Part shown: piece after piece, positions 44,397-56,300 of the stretch
Position numbering within the stretch: the stretch's first letter is position 1
Layout: each line of letters begins with the position of its first letter
NCBI GenBank assembly: GCA_911728455.2
Contig: OU452228.1
Coordinates: 7,488,129-7,552,128 of the forward strand
Length of the DNA stretch: 64,000 bases
Source: Marthasterias glacialis
Lineage: Eukaryota; Echinodermata; Asteroidea; Forcipulatida; Asteriidae
Direction of reading: 5' to 3'
Position numbers and translations under genes: made by a program
Notes under the pieces: model-generated
The model's input: only the letters and a program-made list of their open reading frames with translations
Database searches by the model: none
What the model was told of the DNA's origin: nothing

Positions 44397-47300
44397 TCAG
44401 TAGGTGAAGAATTGAAAAGGTGTACAAAAGCTCTCGCATGTGTGCTTGGCAAGATTAGACAGTTGGAAAAGGCCAATACAGTACCTTTGTTTGTCAGCAG
44501 CAACCATCCATTGCTTGACTCTGTTAACTAACACCCCTCCCAGGAGAATCTGAGTTGGATGATACACTAGAAGAGGAATGGAGATCAAAGATAGATGCTC
44601 ATAACCTGCAAAAACTATCTTCAGCATCGGGATTCCTGTATATTAGTGACAATCAGAGAAGAGAGGGAAAACAGACATGAGAAAATTATTGAAAATCCTG
44701 AATCTACAATAACAGATTATACTTTCCAAGCACACGGACAACATTGGTAAAAACCAGTATCATTGGCAGCGGAAGCAGAGGGGGGGGGGGGGGGAAGAGG
44801 GGGGCAGTTCCCCCCCCCCCCATTAAAGGTAGCAATTTTGCATCCCCCCACTTTTTGCCCGGCTTTTGATTTCAGAGCTAACCTTATACACAATACATTC
44901 ACCGTAATTCACAATTTTCACATACAAATTGTGACTTTCAAGCGCTACAAAATGACGAGAAGTGGTGTCTGTCGTGGAGACGAGATCAGGAAGCGAGTAG
45001 CAGTTTGCTGTTTCATGTTTGAATGCAATGATACTGCGATGTTACACTACTCAGCCATCGCCGTTCAATCACTTGTTACCAGCTAGCAAGCTCGCATGAC
45101 AGCTGAGCCGTGTCCTCAGTATGTATTAATTTTGTCTAAGAATGCAGAGTGTGGGAAAAGTCAAAGCAGGTCGCCGTATAGCCACAGTCTCCTCATTCGG
45201 AGTCAGGCATGGCCTGCCTGCATGTCCATGCCTGCGCTGTCTGGCAGAACAGAGTGCACAGTTGTGTCATTGGCTCTGCAGACAGACATTGTATTCTTTT
45301 CTTCGCCATAATTGTTATTGTCTACTACTAGTACTACTGTGTTTTGAGGAATAAATTCAACTGCAGGAGATGTTACATTTCAGACGTCACCTTGTCGCAT
45401 ATGAAAGCTCCCCCTTCATCGGCGTGGGACTACAGCACAGTTTTACTGTTGCCATTTTCTTCCGTCTACTGCTTCATCAACAATCATTCTCTAGTTTCAT
45501 TGATGTTGATTTTATATCAATTATGTTTACTTATATAATTGAGCAATAGGGTTCCCCTGATTACAGCGGTACTTGGCATGTTTCTCGACTGAATAAACTA
45601 TGTAAAGTGTCCTTTAATTATTGCTGTTGGAAGTGTCACTGTTTACTTTGATCTATACACAAATTTCACAAGTGGTGTGATTAAATTCATCTTTGCTATC
45701 TCCGCCGTTTTTACCCACTGAAAAAAATGAATGTAATACTTGAATGTAATACTTGAATGTAAACTTTATGAATTCAATAAATCAACTAATTTCCTAATTT
45801 CAAAATGAGTAACAACTTAATGTGCAAACCGCTTGTAAACTGACCCTCGTTGCACCGGAGTGCATCTAATGTTTAAAAATGTTCCCAGGGCACGGGGCCC
45901 CGGACCCAACCCCAATTTCAACTTATCTTAGAACAATAGCAGGATTTCCTTAAAATGTCCAACTTTGAAGTTACGGTAGCCCTCTTAGTTTGTGTACCCC
46001 TATCTGAAAAAATCTGGATCCTCACATGAATTACGGTGTTGAACTTCCCAAATGCAAAATTATTTATTTACGATGGCCTGGATTACACACCGTTCCATCC
46101 CCCCCCCAACCCCACTAGTGCGCTCCGTTGCTGACCAATTCTACTACAACGTGAATTTCTAAAAAGTAAAACAGAACCTAAGGCAAAGGTGTTCCAACGG
46201 ACAGAACAACATAAAGATCCAACTTAAAATGATACGAGAGTACTATTGACAGAAATGGTAGTCAACAAAAAAAAACCATCAGATTGCATTCAGATTGGCA
46301 GAGTTCTTGGTGGTACATGACCTGGTTGAGTGATCGCCAGTGAAGGTGAGTTACGGCTACGCAAAACAAACAAAAACTGTGTAGCGGAAAATAGTGATAC
46401 TGCGATAACGTGATAATAGGAGAAAATAAGTTTACGTGCATTCTGGGCTGGCACTGGCAGGCACATACTGTTATTGGAACAACACACTTTAGGATGTTTA
46501 TAGTCTACTTTCGGATGATCTTTCTAGTTATGCTGCAGTCAATCATGTTTATTTTATCACCCATAATGCACCTCTAAAGGGAAAAAATGTGGCTCATTAA
46601 CTGATTTCAACATGATCGAACTAACATAAGTTTTAGTGTAATCCTGATCAATTTCTTAAGAAAACAAAAGGGGACAGACAAAATCATTTACCAACCTAGA
46701 GTGAGTGATTTATGCGTGGAGCAGAACATAATGGCTACTGAGTCGCTTGGAGTAAACCCAAAATATTGCACTCGGGAGATGAAGAAGGTGAACGATATAA
46801 GGCAAACTTGTAGAACAAACACTGTGGAGGAGAGAAACAAAAAGAGTGTCTTCTTCATGATGAACTGAGTTAGGAGAACAAGGTACAAATAAATATGGTA
46901 GAACAACCAAGTTTTACATATAATAATGAATATGAGGCACATTGAACTGACTGTATCTACATGCTCAGGTCCAAGTTTGTGATACAATAAGGTCAAGAAA
47001 AAAGATTATCCTGTTGGTAAGTGATGACGTTTTGGAGCCAGAAGTGCAATGTTAACTGAATGGTATACATCATTGTACACGAACATTCGTTGCACTGCAC
47101 TTCCGGCTCCAAAATGTCATCACTTACCAACATGACACAATTAAGTTGAACATTTGAACATTCTATTGTCGTTACCATTAATCTGTGCAACGAGATAGCC
47201 ATATTGGGGAACATGAATGACCTTTCCATTCATCGTTGTACAAAAGACAGGTCGTGGCCCGGGCAGTCAAGCACACTGGACTCAAGCTTTGGTGTTTCTG

Positions 47301-50300
47301 ATTAGCAGAGTGCGGGTTTGACTTGTGTCCTTAAGCAAGACACTCAACCATTAGTGCTTCGTCCCAAGGGTGAAGCTTGGGTAAAATTTAAGGGGGGGGG
47401 CCACAAGGTGGTGCACCTTTTTTTTCTAGGGAGGCACTTTTGGCCAATTAAAACTGTAGTTTTCGTTTGTATTTTTCCTAAACAAGGCACTTTTCAGCAC
47501 TCTTGTTTCGCTGTTTATAAAATTATTTGACATAGAGGTAAAAACAATTACACTGTCTGCCTGTAGTAAACAAAATTGTTTTAAAAAACATTGAAATTAC
47601 TACATAAAAGCTAATAAAATGCAACATTTTATCTGGTCCAGATTTCAAATGGGGGCACTGGGGGGGGGGGGGGGGCCCACAGACATAAGTTGTGGAGGGC
47701 AAGTGCCCCCCCCTCCCTTGATGGCTACTAAAGAAATGTCAACAAAGCCAAGCTTACCTATGAAAACCATTGCACATAAACTATAGTGATCAATATGAAG
47801 GGCAGTATTTGAGAATGTATCACAGAATGTGGAGTAGATGATTAGGAGAAGTACAGCTTTGCCCACGGTTCCAAATGGAGGCTTAGTTCTATCCAACCAT
47901 CCCTTGATAAACACTCGCAACATCTACAAAAGAACAAACAAAGTACTTGCATTATTTGTTTTATAGTGAGTAAAAGTAAGTGTCATGAAAAGATAAGGTA
48001 ATGAGGTGTAGGAACTTTGCTTTTAGGAAACACGTATATCCAATTTGTCTTCCTTTTACAAACATAGAAGCTTGATGTATAAATTTGATTTGTTAATAAA
48101 AAATCAAAATAGAAGTTGACTTTTTTTGAGGAAATAGCTTTTCGTAACTTTATAAACAAATTTATACTTTAATGTTCCTTCAATAGTTCAAAAGAATCTA
48201 GACCATGTTTTTCCAGAAGTAAAGCAAAAATGAAACACATAAATTACATGAAACATCCTCACGTAAACATAAAACTTGTGAAACATTTTTGATTAGAAGA
48301 GCCAACAAACTTGAAAAAAATAACTCCACAGATAATCGGCTGCAGAGATGAGACCCTAAATCATGGCTGAAAAAGTTCACACGGGTTGAATTCCGTCAAT
48401 TTATCTTAAATCTGGCTACTACAAGTGAAAAGATTGCGACTCCACTTTTCGACCAGTGCAGGCAAACTTTTACAACGTACAGACGCATGTATGTAGGCTT
48501 GTGATCAGTGTGGCTCTGTGTAAATGGTCTAGGATAAAGTATTTCAAAAAGCATTTCCTTGTTTCTATGTCATCAATACTAAAAAAAAGAAAGAGTTTCA
48601 TTTTCCTATCATTGGCAGTCTGATTTCATTAGCAATCTGATTTCAGTTTAGTAACTGGTACCGTATTACAGTACATCAACTTGATAAAGTATTTTCCATT
48701 CTTCTTTTACTTGTACTTCTTGTCTGAAGTGAACTAGAAGCATCTCCGAGTCTGACCGGTGTACTTGTTTAAATCCAGTTATATCAAACAAGTGAGAGAT
48801 TATAGTATTACATTAATCACGTTTGATTGGCCTTCATGTTAGAATGGCATTATTAGAGACCATCACTGACCAACAATTGCCGTCTGACACTGTGAACGAT
48901 AGCTTCACCAACAATACTTCACTGTATACCTATGGTGCCAGAGTAGGTATTGCAACCACTGTACTCATTATTTCCCTGACAGGGATTGTAGGCAATGCAA
49001 TCGTTCTGATCGCTGTTGCTGTGTCATGCCGGCTCCAGACAGTCACAAATATCTTTGTGGCCAACCTCAGCATTGCAGATTTCCTGATGAGCCTCTGTGG
49101 CTTGTTCAACACGGTTGTTTTATTGATCAAAGGTGGCCCGCCCGAATCGCTGGACTTCATATGCCGAGCTGCAGCATTCTTTTCTCCCGTCATGGCTGGG
49201 GTGATCATGTTCAGCATTGCTTCTATTGCACTGAATCGAATGCTGCTGATAACCAAGCGCTCATCCATTTACCGAAAAATATACGCAACCAGCAAACTGG
49301 TACCAATGGTGGCATTTCTTTGGGTGTTTCCTGTGTTAATAACAGCAACGTTGCTCGCAACAGGAGTTGGGCAACTCAACTACAACAACAAAGTCCATGT
49401 ATGCTTAGATGACAGTGAGCATCACTTGTCAGGTCTCTATAAGATCATACTGGCTGGGATCTTCTTCCCAGCCCCAGTAACAGTAACTCTAATATCCTAT
49501 GCTCTCATCTTTGTGTTCATCCAACACCACTTCAAGAATGAGAAACGAGTCTTCAGTAATAACCTCTCCACTCGTACAACTTCTCAAGAGCAAAGCACAG
49601 TGGACCCACCAGTAATCAATCAAAGAAAGCGCAAGAAGCGTATCCACAGGCACCAGATTGAGATCACCAAAAACCTCTTCATTGTTTCCTGTGTTTGCTT
49701 CATCCTTCCGCTTCCCAACTGCATCTTCATTATGCTGGAATTGGATAATCTCTTCTTGTATGGCGTAATATTCCTCTTTGCCAACAGTGCAGTCAACCCG
49801 ATGCTCTACGGAGCCAAGCATCCTATGTTCAAGGAGGTCATGCTTTGTATACTATGCTGTAGATGGTCTGCAATTCCTGAACCATCTCGTACACTGAAAT
49901 ATTTTCTTTCAATTACAAAAAGATAACTACTTTCAGTACTTCGCGAATCTCATCAACTCTTCCTGTACATTTGCTTTGTATGCTTTCAAACTTGGCAGTA
50001 AAAAGTCTGCTATTCCTAAACCTCTTTTGAAAACCATGCCTTCAGTTGAAAAAAAAGAAATACATGTAAGTTTGTGTACAAATTAGAGTAGTAAAATAGT
50101 TTTGATAAATCACCTGACCTGTCCGAGGAGCAGAGGCACAACCACTGTCAAGGAGAGCTGGGTAAAGATTGAGGAGAAAGGCACTGAACTTGATGAACCC
50201 ATCTGAAACAGAACATAATTGGCTAAGAATTAAGAATTATTATGATTAATTCACTTTTGAAAGTATCCAGTACATAAGATATTTGCCAACAACTTGTACA

Positions 50301-53300
50301 TATTTGCAACAAAATCAAAGGAACAGAATCAAAGGAAGATGCTCATAACATTATACATCCTGTATACATGTATGTTACCTTTAATTGGGTTGATTTTTGT
50401 GACTAGTATATATTCAGCCAGGTGTTTTTCTGACACGTTGGCGAAGATAATTTTTGTTTGTGTTTGTTGAATACAATCTGTGAATAACTTAAAGATGTAT
50501 GAACTGTGTTCAAGCCGATTTTACATTGAAAAATGAATCCAAATGTTGAATTGCTATTTTTGTAGGATGACCAAAGTTATTAACTTTCAAATGAGGGTAT
50601 TGAACGAAAAAAAATCTATCTACGAATAACGACAGAGTAATTAATTTAAAAAATTTAGAAATAACTTTTTGTACGGAGCATCATAAATAAACCCGGGCAC
50701 TGCCTGGGTAGCACTTCTCAATTTCAGCGCATGCGCTTTCATTGCATACACAGATTATAAATAACAACACTTCGTTAGATGACGGACTGGAGTATATACC
50801 ATAGCTAATGTTTTTCATGCAACGTTAAACAGACAGATTAAATTTTTTTCAAGCTAAGTAATATTCCTTATTAATTTATTCCTTATTAATTTATTCTTTA
50901 TTATTAGTTTGAGTCCTGGTCTTGACACTTTGTGTCCTTAAGCAAGACACTTAACCATTACTGCTTCGTCCTTCGGATGGGACGCAAAGCCATAGGTACT
51001 GTGTGTTGTGTAATGCACGTAAAAGAACCAGGTGCAGGGGCTTGCCCTGTTTCTGCCATGGTTTAGTAGCAATATATACCACCTCACCTTGTATCCCTTT
51101 CAAGGTGTTGTACTGTGGTTGCTTCATCCCATAAAATCATTCTTAAAAAATCTGATGATTCAGTGCCAGGAATGTCATTTATGACAGACATGGCGCATTA
51201 TAAATGTACATTATTATTATAATTATTATTACAAAAGGTAAATATTTTTGCAATATTCAACTGAGGGTTACCCATCCAATATGTTGTTATTTTACACAGA
51301 AAATATAAGATGCAAAGTATGTATAATCTAAAATCGGAGTTTGTAAACTTTCGTAAGATAAACAAAATGCTGGAAATTCCCTACAATGTAGGATGCTTTC
51401 TGTACATGTATACAAAGTGATTGCTCAAAGTAAACGCAGATTCAATTACACCAAATGATACCAAAACCACCTTGTACAAGGTTGAAAGTGTATACAGATT
51501 GATCTGAAATCAAGTCTAACATGCCTTAAACAAGTTTTAAATAAAGAAAAGCCGACAGAGGAAAATAAATCAGCCATCCAAAGTATAAAGCAGTCTTTTT
51601 ATTTTAGTTATTCGTCATTTTACAAAAAAAAAACCTGCTCGATTCTATTCGGCTTTGATTAAAAAAAAAAAAATGGATTTAAAGTAAAATATATCTTTTT
51701 ACAAAAAGATGGACAAATTTCTTGGGAAATTTCCCTGAAAATTTGGTTGACTTTTCACACTTGCATTGCTAACACTGGCAAACTCCCAGGAAATATAAAT
51801 TTCCTAGAAAACAGCTACCTCTCTGCTTGGGAGCAGGGTTGAGCAAGATAATCCTGGTGGTTCACATTTGAATGTTTGTTCTTCCTCAAGCATGAAACAA
51901 ACGTGGGGGATGCGGTGAGGTTTAAAGTTTCCCAGGAGTTTCCAAGAGTTTTATTCCCAGGGAATTGGTTTTGTAATGTGGAAAAGGTTTAATTCGTTCA
52001 CAAGGACTATGAATAAGTGAGCTATAAATTCCAAACCATAATATTTGCGTAGACTTGTAACACCTCTTAATAATCATCTTTGATTTAATGTAATTCATTA
52101 CCTAAATGAGTTCATGATGACACGATGCTGTTTTAAAGACTAAGAGAATTTATAAGGTACAACATGTACAACTTGTACCGATGTGACAATGTTAAGTTTT
52201 AGATTATCCGGCAATAAAACTGGTGTACAAATTCTACAGGCACTGGATCGGTACAAAATCTACGGGCACTGGGTCGGAAAGTACTATAAATCTGGAGCAA
52301 AAAAAAAAAAAAATAAAAAAAAAAATTATAAAAGCAATTGGGAAAAACTGAGAAATCAAAAGCCAGACAACATACAACGTAAGGCTCATAGATGCGATAG
52401 CACTCCTGATCATATGGACAATAGTGAGCAGTGAGAACCATAACTGACTGTAGAGGGCGGTAAAGCTAACTAATCAAACACTAAATTCTGATCAGCAACA
52501 AACAAAAAAAAACTAACAAAATCAACACCAACAGAGGGCGGTGTCTAAGTACCATGCTATAAGCAAGCCATGAGGCTTGCTTTTGTTCAGATACACTCAC
52601 TGTACACATACACACATGAACTAGATGTACTGAATTATTCATGTAGAAACCATACACAGATATCCTCACAAAGCCAAACAGCCCCTGACCTTTTTACACC
52701 AATTTTGACCAGTCCATTTTCAAGACTCCTGTTCCCAAACAAGTTAAATAACTTCACATGTACATACAGCATCCACATTAATCAAAACAATATAAAATCA
52801 GATTGACGTGTCTTTGGCGTCGCAAAATTTCAAAATATGAATCTATTTTTTGGACACAGGACGTTTCCTTTTTTTTTTTATATACAACCATAAAGAAAGT
52901 TTCACAAGTTATGTGGTAATCACTCTTGAATTTTAAAAGAACTACTTGTTATTTTTATTGATTTGCATTCTTGTATATTTATTTGTTTAGAATCCCTTTT
53001 TCTTATTTTAACAGATTTCGCAATTCGGCCCTTGGCAGCCATGGATTTTTTTTTCTTCAAATAAACGGATTCAAAAAAATTCAAATCAATTTAGAACCTG
53101 GTAAAGGTTGCATAAAGATAATCAAGACACATGCTTTGATCATACAAGGCACTGTAGATATACAATAGGCTACAGATGTCAAGTTGCATCCATGAAACTT
53201 GAATGGAATTATGATTTGTTACTCAACTAAACTAACCAACATTTAGAAAAATAGACTCTATGTGTAGATGTTAAAATATGCCATTACAGGCAACTGCATA

Positions 53301-56300
53301 CTGTCTTTACAACCGGATGTAATCTTTACCGCAAGAAAACTATATTGACTTGTTGTCATCTTTATAGATCATTTTCAGACCAGACTGTTGTCTGCCTGAT
53401 GGGTATTGCTATCAACAGAGCCTCGGGCCATGTTCCCGTAGGCCATACCTATTGTTCACAACACAAAACAAGTTTGGATAAAGCAGACAATGCTTTTTTT
53501 TCCCGCCAGTACAAATAGATGGACCTGTTTACAGTGATCATCCTAATCTTCCCCTTAATACCTATTGTACGAGCATCTCCTCACAACAAATATTTGCTAG
53601 TTGTTAACATTATTGATGGCGGGAAATTTGGTTTCAGAGAGTGTGTTTGAGAGAAAAAATCTATAACTAGTGGAAGGATGTTTTATGAAAGCAAAAGGCA
53701 TCACAGTTTGTTTGGGGATTACAATCACTTCCCCATACAGAGGAAATTCCAGCGTAGAGAAGCTATTCAAATATTTCTCACTAAAAAATAAAATAACATA
53801 AAGCATAATGATTTTGAAAACAGTTGTTTTGATTCTGCATGGTTAAAAATTAGCTCAATGTAGCATATTTGTTGGTCGTCCCCTTCCCTCCCCCCCCCCA
53901 AAAAAAAATGCTTGTGTTTTAAGGAAAATATTTGTATTTAAACTAAAGTAAGAGGTTCTAAGAAAATCAACATCCATCAATATACGCAAAAAAAATGTTT
54001 TTAATTTAAACAAATTATGGCTTGTCTGTAACAATTTTAAAATCCAACAAAAATTTAAATGAAGCAGGAAACGAACAAAATAGAGTCCAAATCACATGAG
54101 GCGTGTCGTGGCCGAGTAAATAAGAGCACTGGACTCAAGCTCTGGTGCTTCTGATCAGCAGAGTGTGGGTTCCAGTCCCACACACTGGTGTCCTTAAGCA
54201 AGACACTTAACCATTATTGCTGCGTCCTTCGGATGGGGCATAAAGGTCCCATGTGTTGTGTAATGCACGTAAAAGAACCCAGTGCACGTATCAAAAAGAG
54301 AAGGGGTTCACCCCGGTGTTCCTGGTTTGATCGGCTGCAGATTGCACCATAGCACCTTGTAAACCATTACATGGTGCTATGTAAAGGAACAGGTCTCATA
54401 CTTAAAAAGTAACTCCGAATACCTTGCTGGAAAAATACTGAGCGCTTTGAGAAACCCATTAGGTGTGATAAAGCGCTATATAAGAACCGCGTATTATTAT
54501 TATTACATGTATTAACAGCAGGATGATGTCTGCACTGAATGTAGAAAAGTTAACTTCGAAAAAAGTAATTTGAAAATATATAAAAGCACCTGAACAGCAT
54601 TGGTAATTGTCAAAGACCAGAATAAGCACTTTGTTTCACCCAACATATACATGAAACGAGAAACCTGTGAAAGTTTTAGCTCAATTGGTCATCGAAATCT
54701 CAAGAAAACAGTGAAAAACCACAAAACACGTTTTCACTGTTTTCAACAGTTTTGAATCAAAACTAACTGTTGTACTCGATTCTTCAGAGAATAATAAAAA
54801 AAAAACTTTCATAAATGTACACCTCAAAAATACAAATTACTTAGATAGTTTTGTTTTATCAAAATAAACAAAAACTGTTCAACACCAGTTTGTAAAAAGA
54901 CAATTGCATTTCTATTTCTAACCATCTTTATACCACAAGTCATGTGTAAATCTGTGAACATTTATTTCTTCGATGTTACTAATGTTGTGAATACTATCAA
55001 GAAAAATCTCTCTTACGAGGTCGTCTACAGATATGCTAATATCTAATTATGTCATTCCATTACATGATTTTTGAAATATTCCTCTAGTATTCAAGCCTGA
55101 TAATGAAACACAAATCATGAAAAGAGATATATCTTTGACAAAGTAATCCTCACAGCTCTGGACACAAATTACCAGTGGACAAGATTTACGACAGTTTGAG
55201 ATGACAAAATCAGCTATAAATCAGCAGCAATAAGCTCCTAATTGTAATCTAATTCAAACTGTTTCCACCATGCTCTGGGAGTTCACATCCAAATAAACAG
55301 TCCTCTGACATCACATAACAAAATGGTACTCCCATAGGCTATAACTATCAATTCATTCTTGCCACATAAACGCTGACCACGGTCCCGCACGTGCTGCGAT
55401 GAATCTTTGATTGTTTCCATGCAAAATTCACAACAAAGCTCATCGCAAATGCAATCACGGTAACCACCTTTTAGTAAAACGTCCCTGTAACCATGCTGTA
55501 CAAAATTTATAGATTTTTTCTTTCTCACTTGCACTGTTGTTTCCATCGACAAGAGGCTTTCCACGCTAGTGTCGCTGCTGCGTACAAAAGTGATTAATGC
55601 ATTTTTTATGCATTCCAATCTAAATGAACTCCCATACTCGAACAAACAGATTATGGCTTTACAATACTAAATTTAACGTAAATCCAAATTGTAAACACAC
55701 ACTGACCAGGGAAATTGTCAATGCTTTTTTTAATATTTTGAATGAAAATGAAAAACTGAGAGAATCAAGATATGAACCTTGTCAGCTGTAAGCCTACAGA
55801 CTATTAGAATTCTTGTTCTCTTAAAAGATAATAAGAAAAGTAAATTTCTTTAATTGTTTTACATTCATTCTGATGTAGAGAGCTGGCAAGAGAACTATCT
55901 CCACTTTCAACCAACTCTTTTTAAACTCTTTTTTGATATGATTAACAGTTGTTTTTGTATCAAAATGAAGTAAAATAACAAATTCTAGCCTTACAATTAA
56001 AGTCAGTTGTTGAAGCTTCATATTGCATAACTGCTGGCATCTTTTAAATCTTTCTCAAAAGCTCTTTTGTCAAATTTTGGCTCCGACTTTCGGTTTTGTT
56101 TTTTCTCCCACCATCTCTCCTCGTTCTACATAATAATTTATGAAGAACCCTTATTATTTATTGAGTTCTCTCTACAACGAATTGTTTGCAATTGTAATTC
56201 TCCTTGGGGTTCTTAACTGTCAAAGGATCTTTGTAACTGACTATCTTTATTATTTATAAAGACTACCCTAGCGCATCACTTATTCAAGGAGTGTCAACCC

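Noticed and set aside
44763-45086. 107-codon plus-strand frame beginning with poly-Gly and poly-Pro
   Set aside because: It translates G and C homopolymer runs and has no further recognisable content.
48823-48843. Start of the GPCR at 48823
   Set aside because: The codon is TTG. The first ATG at 48844 has a strong context.
54101-54180. A tRNA-Leu gene
   Set aside because: It is the head of a SINE with a shared body and TTA-repeat tail, and related heads occur at 47251 and 57671.
55283-55645. YAE1/LTO1-like protein
   Set aside because: Only the short GYRD words resemble that family; the deca-GX3 spacing and other conserved positions are absent.
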